Positions 23,745-36,884 of a stretch of 64,000 bases of DNA are shown piece by piece (the stretch's first letter is position 1; each line of letters starts with the position of its first letter). Location: positions 153,449-217,448 of the forward strand of contig JAIWNE010000054.1 in NCBI GenBank assembly GCA_025331445.1, written 5' to 3'. The DNA comes from Blakeslea trispora. Taxonomy: Eukaryota; Mucoromycota; Mucoromycetes; Mucorales; Choanephoraceae. The translations under genes and the position numbers were made by a program. The notes under the pieces are model-generated. The model saw nothing but the letters and a program-made list of their open reading frames with translations. It did no database searches and had not been told where the DNA came from.

Positions 23745-24088
23745 TCAGTGTTGTCCTAAAGGTAAAGTGATCTTCCAATTCCACCAACCATCTCCTTGTC
23801 CAAAAGTAGCATTGGAATCTGAACGAGCCTCAAATAGTCGATCTTGTTGTAAATCGATCCAACATCTTCCTTGTCCCCAATAACATGTAGAAGAAAACAA
23901 AGCAATCAGTAGTAATGTACAATAGATGCTACAACAAAGGTGAGTGAAGAACTCTTTTTTCGTATGCTTGTTGCTTACCAAGGTTTTTGATGTAAAAAGA
24001 AGGATATGAGAAATAGGATCACAAAGATGGGTGGTGCATCTGGAAAAGGCAATAGAAGCAATGGTACGAAATAACGCATACAATACAT
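23745..24088 (-). CDS. small membrane protein of unknown function (two TM segments)
   Basis: Not recognised as a named family. Two exons, 23979-24088 and 23745-23928, join in frame (AAACCTTG then CATCTATTG) and give 97 residues. The N-terminal half is hydrophobic (MYCMRYFVPLLLLPFPDAPP then IFVILFLISFFLH). A second hydrophobic segment (IYCTLLLIALFSSTCYWGQG) follows the splice. The tail is soluble, with a tryptophan-rich DGWWNWKITLPLGQH end. The intron has clean GTAAGC and TTGTAG borders, and the coding pattern crosses the splice sensibly. A lineage-specific fungal protein is possible. The gene is followed at 44 bp by a C-run also seen after two other minus-strand genes. Confidence 0.6.
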
Positions 24089-24468
24089 GGTGAATGAGCT
24101 TATAAAACAAAAGAAAAAAATGCGTGTACGTGCGTGTATGAAATTTAACTTTTTATAGCAATCTGATTGGATGTGGAAAAGGAGTATCTTGATACGCCTT
24201 CTATTAGTGCCTGTATACACCACTTCTCTCCCTCACACTCATACATACACTACTACCAACTGCTTTGACAAATAGTCACATCAAATAGTAGCTCTGATAT
24301 CGCTTTTTTGCAACAGCTTGATTACTCAAAACACACACACCGAGAAGCAGCATGTATTAAGCTTGAGTAGTTTATTCCGAAAAACATTCCGTTGGTACTT
24401 GAAGCATGATTCTCCATAAAATAAACTTTTTTACTTTTTACACAAAGATACAACACTATGGGTAACAC

Positions 24469-25432
24469 TATGGAAAACACAGAAAGAAAAAGCGCAAGTG
24501 CGGCAGTTATACCGAGGTTACCGATAAAATACGATGGGGCGTGTATTGGCTTCATGATGAAGGATACGGTAATACCGCCATCGGAAAGAGGATCGGTTTA
24601 GCGAGAGAGACTGTAAGAGATATTGTAAAGACTATCAAAGAAACAGGTTCACCTCTCCCTCGCAAGTCTACCGGAGGGCTCAAAAAAGCTCAATCCTAGA
24701 GGTTTGAGACAACCCTGAATGCGCTGTAGATCGCGATCCATTCAGCAAGCTAAAGACTTAAGCGCAACAACATCAATGTCTGTAGAGACACCGTTGTGTC
24801 TTATCTCCGCGAGCTTGTATTTAAGTCTTACTGTGCATCACACAAGCCAGCCTTGACAGACACCCACAAAAAGACTTGCTTGGAATGGGCCAAGGAACAC
24901 CTGGATTGGACATCAGATCAATGGGCTCAAGTCGTCTGGTCCGATGAGTCCAGATTCTCTGTGTCAGGAGCAGAGAGGGTACCAGAGTTCTTCGTCGCAT
25001 AGGTGAGCGATACAAAGAAAAGCTCACGGTGCCCGCTACCAAGTTTGGAAAAGGAGGGGTGATAGTTTGGGAGTTGTTTCGGGAAAGGGGTGGTGTTGGT
25101 CCTCTTGTTGTCGTTGACGGTACAATGAATCAAGCCAAATACATCAAAGTCTTGTCAGAAAAGTTCTAGCCTTGGCTCATGGAACTGCAGTCCCAGCATG
25201 GCAGACGCTTCATCTTTCAAGAAGATGGAGCTATGTGTCATACTGGGTCTCTGTCATGCAACTGGAAGAACCACCACATGATGAAGGTGTTTGACTTTTG
25301 GCCCTGCTCAAAGTCCGGATTTAAATCCAATTGAAACACTTGTGGTGTGGCTCTTGAGAAGAGGATCGAGAGTGCGAGGATCAGGTATTAATAATATCAA
25401 AGAGTTAGCTGATGAGCTGTTGAATCAGTGAA
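24469..25432 (+). pseudogene. decayed Tc1/mariner transposase
   Basis: Relic of a DNA transposon. The N-terminal helix-turn-helix part reads WGVYWLHDEGYGNTAIGKRI and RETVRDIVKTIKETGSPLPR, then stops at 24697-24699. A second frame covers LTDTHKKTCLEWAKEHLDW and QWAQVVWSDESRFSVSG, holding the first catalytic Asp, then a shift. Further scraps in other frames hold the later catalytic region: FQEDGAMCHT for the middle Asp and PAQSPDLNPIE for the last. At least three frame breaks or stops make it inactive. I could not find convincing terminal inverted repeats, so the element's borders are undefined. Confidence 0.85.
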
Positions 25433-25955
25433 ATTAGATCACTTTCTGATAGCCCGCTTGATTGACAGCATGCATAATAGATGCCAAGCAGTTATTGATG
25501 CAAAAGGGGGTTCCACTAGATATTGATCTTTTTTTTGCTTTTATAACAATAAAATAGACGACCCTCTAACATAATAGTAAATGATGAAATACTTTTCAGT
25601 GTTAGTGTGTAGGCTTTTTTTTTTTGTCTTGACATAGTTGAATAGGTTTACTCTGAATTTGTTGGTCAGTGTAATATACGATTTATTCTTGAGCTTTTTT
25701 TTTCATGTCCTAATAGGCGTACTGTATGCATCCATCTGATTACACTATTCGAAAACTAATAGTCAAACATTACTCCTGAATGTGAGAATAATCTCATTAC
25801 ATGCTGTTATTAGTTAATGGTGTCTACTGTTTACTGGTAATTTCCTATTGTTGATCAAGCCCAGTCCCTCCCTTTTTTTTGTGGAGTAACAAACTGGGTT
25901 TTTGTTTTTTTTGTTTTTTCTGCTTTTTTTTCTAAACTATATTAAAAAAGATCTC
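25433..25955. other. upstream region of the TOM1-like gene
   Basis: About 520 bp between the transposase relic and the start of the large HECT gene. It is rich in T-runs (25610-25625, 25695, 25875-25930). No specific site is claimed. Confidence 0.4.
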
Positions 25956-28900
25956 ATGAAGATCACTAGAACGCCTATAAGAAAATCACCTCCACTGGTA
26001 AAAGAATAGACAAAATAAACAGATAGTCTCTCTCTTTCTCTCTTTTGTTGATAATACTTTCCTTTCATTTTAGCCTAGTTCACTAGCTACTATTGTAGAT
26101 CATTTAGTTAATGACGATCCTCATGCCATCAAAGAATACGCAAACCAATTGGATGTCTGGATCTATCCTCGAGGCGACTTATTTCAGTTTGTTGCTGTCT
26201 TGAATCGATTCGACAGCATTTTAGAGCGCGTGTGCGAAGACTATCAGCTCAAATGTATTCAACGTCAACCTTTTGATCAAGAGACACAACAAATGGTGTT
26301 GGCCATCTTGAGATTCTCTAAAATTTTGTTTGAAAACTGTACAAACCGAAACTTATATAATTCTTATGAAGTAAGTTAGTTCATGCGCTATAACTACTAT
26401 GAGTCGCTTACGTATGATAGCATCTAAACAACCTATTAAATACCACCGATATCGACGTATTAGAGGCAGTCTTGCGTCTCATGCTAAAGCCAGCACAACG
26501 TGTCAACAATCCAAAAGCAATTCAATCCAGCTTTATAGCACACCAAGACAAAATTACAGAGTTAGCCCGAGGCTCTGTCCGAGAGTTGATAGAGAATAGA
26601 CAAAAGGATCAAGTGACCATGTCGTTCTATCGCACAGAAGAGAAACAGGAGGGTCTACAGACGATTCAGATATCATTATCAGCACACACATCGGACCAAG
26701 CATTGTTTTGGGAAACAGTTGAGCAGTACCGTATACCGAATGACTATCACTTTGAACTGCTCAACAAGATCAGAATAGCCAATCCTGCCTCCAATCAGAC
26801 GCAACTATTGGTCATTCGATTTATAGCACTTGTTATTATGGGTAACATTTAGAATATAAGAAGTATATTATGTATGACTTATTTCCTGTTATTAGCACAT
26901 ACCATGTCAGAAACAATTGCACAAAATAGAGTGTTTATTTATGAACCTCACCTGGTGCCTCAGATTGCACAACTTGTATCATACAACAATAACAACAATA
27001 TACCTATCGATGTTCAGACCTATGCTCTTTATGCCTTAGATGGCATTGCAAGACATCGAGCCAAAGTAACCGAAGTGTTGGCTACTTTTAATGCTTCAGC
27101 CAATCATGGTGTCTTACTGCATATATTAAGACAGCTTGTTCAACCTCAATCTGGTAAGAAAAAGATGGCATGGCTGAAAGTGTATATTGATTGTGTACTG
27201 ACTTTGTTTTATCAGTCTATACAGTCGAATTCTTAGATGCTCTATTTACCTTACTTTCCTTTTTGCTGCAGACAACATCAGGTAGTACCATGCTAATGTC
27301 TGCAGGTATCATGTCAACACTCGTTCAGATCATGCATCATCCCCTTACAGACACACCCATTCATACAAAGGCCTTGATAAAAGTCGTTGGATTGTTAGAT
27401 ACAATCATGAACCATGTCAACACAGCCTTCAGTAGCTTCTGTAGTGCTAATGGATTGGATACACTGCTCAAGATGATACAGACCCAAGTAGATCAGTCCA
27501 TCCAGTCAACACCCTCACCAGACAATCTAACACTGATCAAAAATGCATTGAGATTCTTGATCCGCATGATGGAATCAAGCGATACAGCTGAAGGTTTACG
27601 CAACCTAGTAGAGTCAAGCTTACCAAAGACAATGATGCAAGTGATGCAGCATCAGGCCTTATTTGGCCCAAGTGTCTATTCGCTTGTCATTCATGTATCT
27701 ACCACTTTTATCCATAACGAACCTACCTCACTCTCCGTGCTTCAAGAGCTTCATTTGCCACAGACATTGTTAAGCACATTTGCAGATTATGAGGAACCCA
27801 ATTATGAAGTTTTGATGGCTGCTGTTCATGCCTTTGGGGCTATCTGTCTCAACTCGACTGGCCTTGACATGTTTCGTCGACAGAACCCTTTGCCTCATTT
27901 CTTTCAGTTGATGACTTCGCCCGTGTTTGTTTCGAATTCATTTGACGTGAGTAGCGTTACTGCCTTGGGCACGACCATGGATGAGCTGATTCGACATCAG
28001 CCTGGTTTAAAGGTGGATGTGTTTAAATGTGCCAATCGATTGTTACAGCAAATAATTGAAGTGGGTCAATCGGAACAAGGAAAACCTCAAGACAACAGTC
28101 ATTGCTTAGCTACCCAAAGAGCAGTGGATCAAGAGAAAGCAGACTACCTTCTGCTAGGTTATGTTGATTTGGTAGCCAGGGTAAGTTCAATAGACAAGTT
28201 GTTTGTGTGTGTACATGTGTGTGTGTGTTGATGCCCTTTTTGTTAGTTCCTAGAAGGCTTTTTGCGAAATTCCGAAAACATCAAAGAGTTTATTGCCTAT
28301 GGTGGTCCTGTACTGTTATTACGTTATTATGCATTACCCAATCTCCCCTATGATTTTTCAGTTACACATGCCTTTGACTCACTCGGTTATGTGTTTCGAG
28401 TGATTGCTGATGTGTCTCCTATGTCAGTAGCTACCTTAATTACTGCTCGTGTTTATGAATCCTCTAGGTTTATCTTTACGGATCTTGATAAGCAACAAAG
28501 TTTGGTCTATGCTGCTATTCAAGAGCCTGAATCAGACAACGCAAATGCTCTATTTAAAAAGTTCAGTGTCTTATTTGGTTACATTGGTGTTCTTTCTACT
28601 GTACTTGCTTCTACTGTCTTGACGAATCCTAGAAATTCTATCAAGATGTTAGAGTGGTGTCTTCATAAAGGTGAATATGATAAGGATATGATTTTGTTAC
28701 TTGGAGACATTCATAGGTAAGCATAACACAAGAGATGCTTAGAGTAAATGCTAATATTTCTTGATAATTAGAACGATGGTTTGGCAAAACATTTTGTTGC
28801 GTAACTCGGTGCCTAAACATTGGTACCTATCGAAACCCAAGGAAAGCGATCCTAAAGTAGACTTGAATGATCCTCAAGTCATTAATGTGCGCAGATTTAA

Positions 28901-31900
28901 ATTGTTGTTAAGTGAAGTACCTCCTGCCTTGATGCCTGTCTTGCAAGGTCTCATCAAGGTTTCTGTCAGTAGACGTAGTGTGAGTTCGACTCGATTCCTT
29001 CTTCGATCCCGTGCTCGGCTAGTAGCACGCAGTATGGCTTCTGTCTTTAAGGACAGTCTTGAATACCTGGGCTCAGAAGCACCTGCCTGTCAATACGAGT
29101 ATTATGCTTCCATGTTCAGTATGATCTCCATGCTGCTCTTGGACGATCGATCTCGTATGGCTCTCGAGACACCCGTTGCTTTTGCCTTTCAATCAAGAGG
29201 TAGCTTAGATGTCTTGTTGGATACTTTGTTGCCTCAATTCTGGAAAGAAGCTGAACGAATGTTGGCGGATCCTGACCGAGATGAAGCATTGCTTCAACGT
29301 ATTCATACTTGTATAGAGCTTTTGCTAGCCATCTTGAATCACCTGGGCTGCCCTAAACTACTTCACAATTCACCTCATACTCAGATCATGACTCACCGTA
29401 GCCCTGATAACGATCTCGATCTAAGCGATGATTTCTCAAACAATCGACCTCTCAACCCTCATTATTGGCTTGCCTTCATGCGTCTTCGATTCACTTGTCT
29501 GTTTGACTATCTCAACAGCCCTATGCTGCCTCAACATTCAAGACATGTTGTTCATTCCCTCTTGCGATGTGTCACTCAGAACTTGAAACAAGAAGGAGAG
29601 AAGCCCAACAAGAAATCTACCAAGCCATCTGAGCACGAGAGTACGGATCGTCAAGCATTGATCTCCATGGGATTTGAGCCTTCGATGGTCAATCATGCTT
29701 TGCACATGTTTGGCTTTGGTCTTTGTGCCCTCGACTATCTCTTTAGCCGTAATTTGGTACAACATCCTGTGGATTCTGGCCCACCTCAATTACAAGTGTC
29801 CCCTTTATTACACAATTCAAATCCATTGACTGGACCTGAATTTGAAGCTGGCTTACGTATCTTGGTCAATCTTTGGTATGATCGTGATCTTGCCACAGAA
29901 GCTTTAGATGAGCATAACAATCTAGCCCAGGCCATTGCTTCTTTGGCTGCCCGTGAGCCATCTGCTATTCGCGTACCAGTCACAGTGACTACAGCTGCTG
30001 TGGACGAAGAGCGACAGGCGACGAATGATGAGGTAGTAGAAGATGATGATGACGACGATTATGAAGATATTGATACCTCGGATGATGACATGGACAATGA
30101 TGAACTCTATGTGGGTGAATACGATCACTTTACTTGTAAGGATGGATCCAAACAGTCTCAAAAAATCCTCTCACAACTGAATGAGGCACGTACCCATATC
30201 CGACTACAACTTCCACCTATCCTGGCTAATTTGGTAGATAGCCGAAGCGATATTGACTTTGAGATCCGTGATCTCATGGCTGTCTGTTGCTCTGGTGATC
30301 CTGATCAACTTGTCCCCAACACACGACATACACTCAAGCTGTTTTTTGGTGACATGCGTTCTACTGAACTGGACAAACGCACCCGGTTTGAATCGTCCAT
30401 CAACAAGATTCGTATTTTTGCCCTCATGTTACGTGAACCCGCTATGCAAGGTGTCATGTCCTTATTGATCACAACCATGGCCGATTACATGGACTGGTTT
30501 GAATTTCTCGACTTGATGATTCAATACCCCAAGTTCTCTGACCCCAAATGGTTGACCACACTCTCATTGATTCTTGAAGTAGGTTTGGCTCAATCGGATG
30601 AACCGAAAGAGACAGGAGAGAGTGCGCCCTCTTCTATTTATACACCCAAGACACGTCAGACGCTCATGACATACTGTATTAATCTCCTCAAGGTGGATAC
30701 TCTCTCTCAAGATAATCTCGTTGCCATCTTGCGCATCCTTGTTCGATTGACCAAGCACCATGCAGCCGCTCTCCAGTTTGTTGAATCAGGTGGCCTCTTG
30801 ACTCTGTTTAGACGTCCTAGCAGTAGTCTTGATTCCCTCAAGGTACAACAGACTTACATTCTGATGGTGTTGAGACATATCATTGAATCCAAGGAAGTCT
30901 TGGTGCATTGTATGCGCGAATGGTTTGCCTTCTGGTTTACTGTACCAAGTTCTCGATTTCTGGACGTAGCTGCCTTCCTTGGCCACAACAGTAGTTTAGC
31001 TTTGCGTGACCCCGATGTCTTTCTAGATGTCAGCACAGAACTCTATCACTTGTGTGATGCCAAAAGTGCTACTAATCATGATCCCAATAAGCGCCTTTGT
31101 TATATTGCTACCAACCGAGAGCCTAGCAAGATGATCGTTCAACAGGACGTGAAAGCGATTGAAACTGCTTCCAGTTGTTCTTCTGTTGTCATCCGCTTCT
31201 TGTTGGACCAATTGATTGAGCATGCTATCAAACAACAAGCCACAGATAATGTCCCTATGGCCTACACAGGCTTCTTACTTCAATGTCTCTTTGAGCTGGT
31301 GTCTTCTTATACCTCTTGTAAGTTTGATATCATTCATTTCGATCCTCAAACACAACAAAAGAACGACAGTATCTTGTTCAAGCTTCTCAACCAGCTCTTG
31401 CCCTACAATGCCATCCATACCTCTACAGATCAAGAACGAAAAAAGCAAGGTGTTTCCATGTGGATTGGCTCTCTCTTGGTAGGTATGTGTTATGATGCTA
31501 CTCAAACAGATCAACAGGCACCCTCTATTGCACCTATCCGCCAATATGTGCTGGATGTAGTGGCTGATTCATTTAGAGGTGCATTACAATCCAAACAGAG
31601 CGCTACTACTCGATACAATCATTATTTCGCACTTGCTGAGCTATGTCATCGTCTATTGAATGCACGCCCTAGTTCTATTCAACCTAGCTTGAATGTTAAA
31701 GAGGACACTGTGATGGCCATGGCCCAACTCATGCTAGAAAAGGAGTTTGTTCGTCTTTTGGTCTCTGTCATTACTGATATCGATGTCAATTACCCTCATG
31801 CCAAGTTGATCTTGAATTCTGTCTTGAGACCCCTGGAGCAATTGACAAAGCTTGCCATCCGTATGGACCGTGATCGTTTAAAGAGTTATGTGGACTTGGA

Positions 31901-34900
31901 TGCAACTTCTGAGGTCATTCAACAGATTGAGCGACATGTATCTCAACCATCACAAAATGAAGAAGAAGAGGAAGAGGAAGAAGAGGAAATGTATATTCCT
32001 ATGGATACAGATGAAGATAGTGAAGCTGAAGAAGAAGAAGTGAATGATTTGTATCGAAACTCTTCTTTGGCCATGTTTGATGGTACAGCTTTAGAAGAAG
32101 AGACAAGCGAAGATGATTCTGAAGAAGACGATATCGAGATGGCCAGGTAAAAACTCCAAACATATCTGATTCTATTCTTTTTGTCTAAAGCCTGTTTTGT
32201 TAGTTCTGGGGAAGAAATCATCGAAGATACATCTGATAGTGAAATGGATTATGAGACCGTAAGTGAACTGGAAGAAGATGTGGACGAAGAAGAAGCAAGT
32301 GATGACGATGAGGATGAAAGTGAGGATCAAGAGATGGAAGATTTGATGCGAAGTCATCGTTATCATCATACAGATACTGAATCAGAAGAAGAAGACGATC
32401 AAGACAGTTTGGATGATCAGGTAAATCAACTATGCTCTTTTTTTTCTTTTTGATAAGTTGCTAACTTGTGTTTGAATGATTAGACAGATGCATCTGATTC
32501 AGAAAGCGAGTCCGGCTCTGACTCAAGCTCTATGTATTCTTCGAGCGATTATGACTCTTCGAATGAATCTCTAAACAGTGATCGAAGTGAATCGATTCAT
32601 TCCGAAGCAACAAGAGACGCAGGTTGGCATGCTGAAGAAGATGGTCTCTTAACGGATCGCCATCATCACCACCACCATCACCATCGCCACCATCGACGTC
32701 ATAGAGAACAATTGACAGCTGAAATTGTAAGCAAAATATATTTCATTAAGCATAAAGGGCAAACACTAATCTACAAAATAGATTGATGGTGATGAAGATG
32801 ATATGGATGTTGATTTGTTAGATGAAGATGAAGACTCGGACGAATTGAATCAGGAGGAAATTGAAGATATTGAACGAAACCGTAAGTAGAAAGTCTGATC
32901 CTAATATTATCACACTCACTCATCATAACACTAGTCGAATTATTCCATAATGGAGGAGGCCAGCGAAACGGTAAGTATCGAACTATCTTGTATCCTTCTT
33001 CACCCGCATGTGTCTCATAAGCCTCAATCTCATATAGGCCCTCAATCTTTAATCAATTCTGCATTGAATGATAACATTGGTAATAACGCAGGTCGATCCA
33101 CAGATCGAGATAACATCATTCTTCATCCCCTCTTACATAGTGCAGCTACACCCACTATTGGTATTGTTGCAACCACAGATCCTTCTGCTATTGGACCAGA
33201 AACGGCTGTTCTGTCAGGAGCCAATACGCATCATCTGCAAGCCTATGAAGATATCATTGGTGGTAGTGCCGTTCGCATCTTGGAAGACTTACTATCACAA
33301 CAGCGCAATCAACAGCAACAGATGGATGACAACGCATCGAGTCCAAGCAACACAACACCAAAAGATGCGTTGGATGAAAGTAAAGAGACACTCAGTTTCC
33401 TTAAAGATTTTCAACCTATGCAAACAACAGACAGATGGTCTCAGGAAGTTCAAATGGTCTATATCTCGTCTGTTGCATCCAATAGAGCCACAAAACTAAA
33501 GAGCGCCTTAATTGAACGTCTAATCGAAAAGGCCAAGAAAGAAGAAAACCAAGAGCCAACAGAAGAAGGAAAGTTAGATAAGGCTGAACCAAAGCAGGAA
33601 GAGGTTGACTCTGATTCTGAAGAAGTCGTTTTTGAGATTGATATAGCTGAAGAGCCTAGAGAGCGTGTGACAGTCATGATTCATGGTGAAGAAGTAGACA
33701 TCACAGGCACTAATATCGATGCTGAATTTTTGGAAGCTTTGCCTGATGATCTTCGCGCAGAAGTCTATAGCCAACAAATGGCAGAGCACCGTTCATCGAT
33801 TGAAAGTATGGATGAAGATGAAATTAGCCCTGAATTCCTGGCTGCATTACCTAGTGATATTCGTCAAGAAGTGTTGGATACTACACATCGTCATCGTCAA
33901 CGACAACAACAGCAGCAGCAACAACAACAGCAAGTCGAGCACTCTGACATATCAAGACACCTTACTTCTGACTCAAACGAGCAAGAAAATGACCAAGCTC
34001 ACCCCAACTTGGGCATTGCTACACTCAACCTGAACAGCAATAGTAGAAATAATGATATCAACAGTGGCCCTGATCCCTCTCAGAATACCAACTACACTAC
34101 TTGGCGCATTGGTGGCGGTGTGACTCGAATTCAAGACGGACGACGTAACGAACTTGCTGCCAGAGACATCCCTGCTACTACTTCTTCTGGTTTCCGATCT
34201 GAGCCAACCGGCCGCAAAGTTTTGCTTCATCGCGATGCAGTTCGTATCATTGATCGCACTCAGCTAGCTTCTCTGATCCGCCTCTTGTTTGTACCTCAGT
34301 CGATTTCCAAAGCTCTTTTGAATCGCTTGTTGCTTAATTTGTGCGAAAACAGCAAGACGCGCAACGATCTATTGACACTTTTGGTCAGTATCCTTCATGA
34401 AGGTAGCACAGATCTAGCTTCTGTTGATCGCACGTTTGTACACTTGAATATCCTCAATCGAAGCAAGGCAGACGACGAGAGTATCCGTAAAGAATCCGAT
34501 CTGAACAAGACAAGGGATGCAGAGAGCGCACCCAATTTGATCACACAACGGTGTTTGGAGATTCTGTATTATGTCATCACTTGGAACGACCGCTCGTTTG
34601 CTTATTTCTTGACTGATCCTGATCATACAAAGAAACGTCGTCATTCTACCGGAAATGGTAGTCGCAAGAAGACAAGCAAATCTTCCACTAGTCCTATATT
34701 GACCTTGATAGGTTTGCTGGACAGACCTACTTTCCTTGAAAACACAACACTGATGGAGCAATTGATGAATCTGCTGGCTACCACATGTCGTCCCGTACCC
34801 AGTATAACTCGCAAATATAAGGAAAAGATGGAGCTAAGCAAGAAGGAAGACAGCGACAAAAAACCACATCATCACCGCCATACTCTCCAGCCACCTCATA

Positions 34901-36808
34901 TACCCGAAGAATACCTGCAGAAGGTAGTCAGCGTCTTGTCTATGGGCAAATGCTCTAGTCACACTTTCCAATATACGCTTAGTGTACTATCTCACCTAGC
35001 TCCTCTAGAAGGTGCTTTAGGTACTATGATTGATAGCCTCAGCCAAACTGCCAATCAGTCAGGACAACAAATCATGATTGATCTAGGTCAATTGCGAACC
35101 ACTCTAAGTGAACTCGAGCCTGGTGCTGATATAGAAGGCACTGCTCTTGCTCAATTCTCATCCACTACTTCTCATCAAGCTAGATTGTTACGTGTCCTTA
35201 AAGCAATGGATTACTTGTATACCCGCAAACGTAACAGTAATAGTCAAGAGACTGAAAAGAATGAAAAGGCTGTACTTGAGCTTTATGACAGACTTGATTT
35301 TGCTGATCTTTGGAAACGTTTGGGTAGCTGCCTTTCCTTGATTCAAGATAGGGAAGACCTACTTAATGTGGCCTCTGTCCTGTTGCCTTTAGTCGAATCT
35401 TTTATGGCTGTTTCTAAATACTCTACACCCAAGAGCTACAACAACACTAAAACTGCTGCGCCTGGTTCTGCTGAGGCTTTCTTTTATGAGTTTACAGAAG
35501 AGCACAAAAAGATTTTAAACCTCATGGTCCGTAACAACCCTTCGTTGATGAGCGGCTCCTTTGCCCTATTGATTCATAATCCCAAGATACTTGAATTTGA
35601 CAACAAACGCAACTACTTTAATCAACAGTTGCATAAACGTACGGAACCCCGAGAGCATTATCCACCTCTACGTCTCAGCGTGCGTCGTGCCCATGTGTTT
35701 GAGGATACCTATCAAAAACTACAAGGCTTAACAGGTCAGGAAATCAAACATGGTAAACTGAATGTGAGCTTCCAGAACGAAGAAGGTGTAGATGCTGGAG
35801 GTGTTGCTCGTGAATGGTTCTCGGTACTTGCTCGACAGATGTTTGATCCCAACTATGCGCTGTTTATTACTTCAGCAGCTGATAAGCTTACTTATCAACC
35901 CAACCGCGCCTCAGGTGTTAACTCTGAACATCTGAGCTACTTTAAGTGTGTAGGTCGCATCATTGGTAAAGCCATTCATGATGGTCGGTTGTTAGATGCC
36001 TATTTCACTCGTTCTTTCTATAAGCTGATGCTTGGTCGCTCAGTGGATTACCGTGATGTGGAGGCTGTCGATCCTGCCTATTACAAGAGTTTAGTTTGGA
36101 TGTTAGAAAATGATATCACCGATATCATTGACTTGACATTCAGTGTGGAGGTGGATGATTTCGGTACGAATAAGACCATTGACCTTAAACCCAACGGTCG
36201 AAACATTCCTGTGACTGAATCCAACAAACATGAATATGTAAGTCTGATCACTGAACAGAAACTTGTGTTGGCTATCAAAGACCAAGTCAATGCTTTCCTT
36301 CAAGGATTTCATGATATCATTCCACCACATTTGATCCAAATTTTTAACGAACAAGAACTTGAGCTTTTGATTTCTGGTTTGCCTGATATTGATATTGACG
36401 AATGGAAGGCAAATACAGTCTATGAAGGGTATACAATCAAGTCACCTCAGATCCAATGGTTCTGGCGTGCTGTCCGTTCCTTTGACCAAGAAGAGCGTGC
36501 CAAACTTCTTCAGTTCTCTACCGGTACTTCCAAAGTACCTTTGGAAGGATTTGCTCAATTACAGGGCTCTAATGGTGTACAAAAGTTTCAGATTCATAAA
36601 GAATTTGGTGATGTCAATCGATTGCCATCTGCCCATACATGGTAAGCATGAATTTTTATGAGTAGCATTATTTGTTTAATCTGATGTCTGTTTTTTTTTT
36701 CTTAGTTTCAATCAAATCGATTTACCTGAATATCTTACTTATGAGGATCTTCGTCGCAACTTGTTCAAAGCTATCAGTGAATGTTCTACAGGTTTCGCTT
36801 TCCAATAA
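25956..36808 (+). CDS. TOM1: giant HECT-type E3 ubiquitin ligase, TOM1/HUWE1 family
   Basis: Very large E3 ligase, in yeast linked to degradation of excess histones and unassembled ribosomal proteins and to mRNA export. Thirteen exons: 25956-25997, 26074-26370, 26421-26841, 26896-27153, 27216-28180, 28247-28716, 28772-32146, 32204-32420, 32484-32726, 32782-32881, 32935-32970, 33038-36641 and 36706-36808. Together they close in frame at 3376 residues, close to yeast Tom1. Order: N-terminal armadillo-like DUF908/DUF913 regions, a UBA at about 1105-1145 (ALISMGFEPSMVNHALHMFG), a long Asp/Glu/Ser acidic tract at about 1915-2140 with a His run, and UBM-type motifs at about 2368-2420 (EFLEALPDDLRAEVY; EFLAALPSDIRQEVLD). 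The HECT domain covers about 3000-3376. The catalytic Cys3343 sits in AHTCFNQIDLPEY, and its TG|T codon is split by the last intron. Confidence 0.95.
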
Positions 36809-36884
36809 TAAAATACGTTTTAGACAGAATTGAGCTTTTTTTCAATAAAAAAAAAGGAAAGAAAAAATAATTTATTGTAGAATT

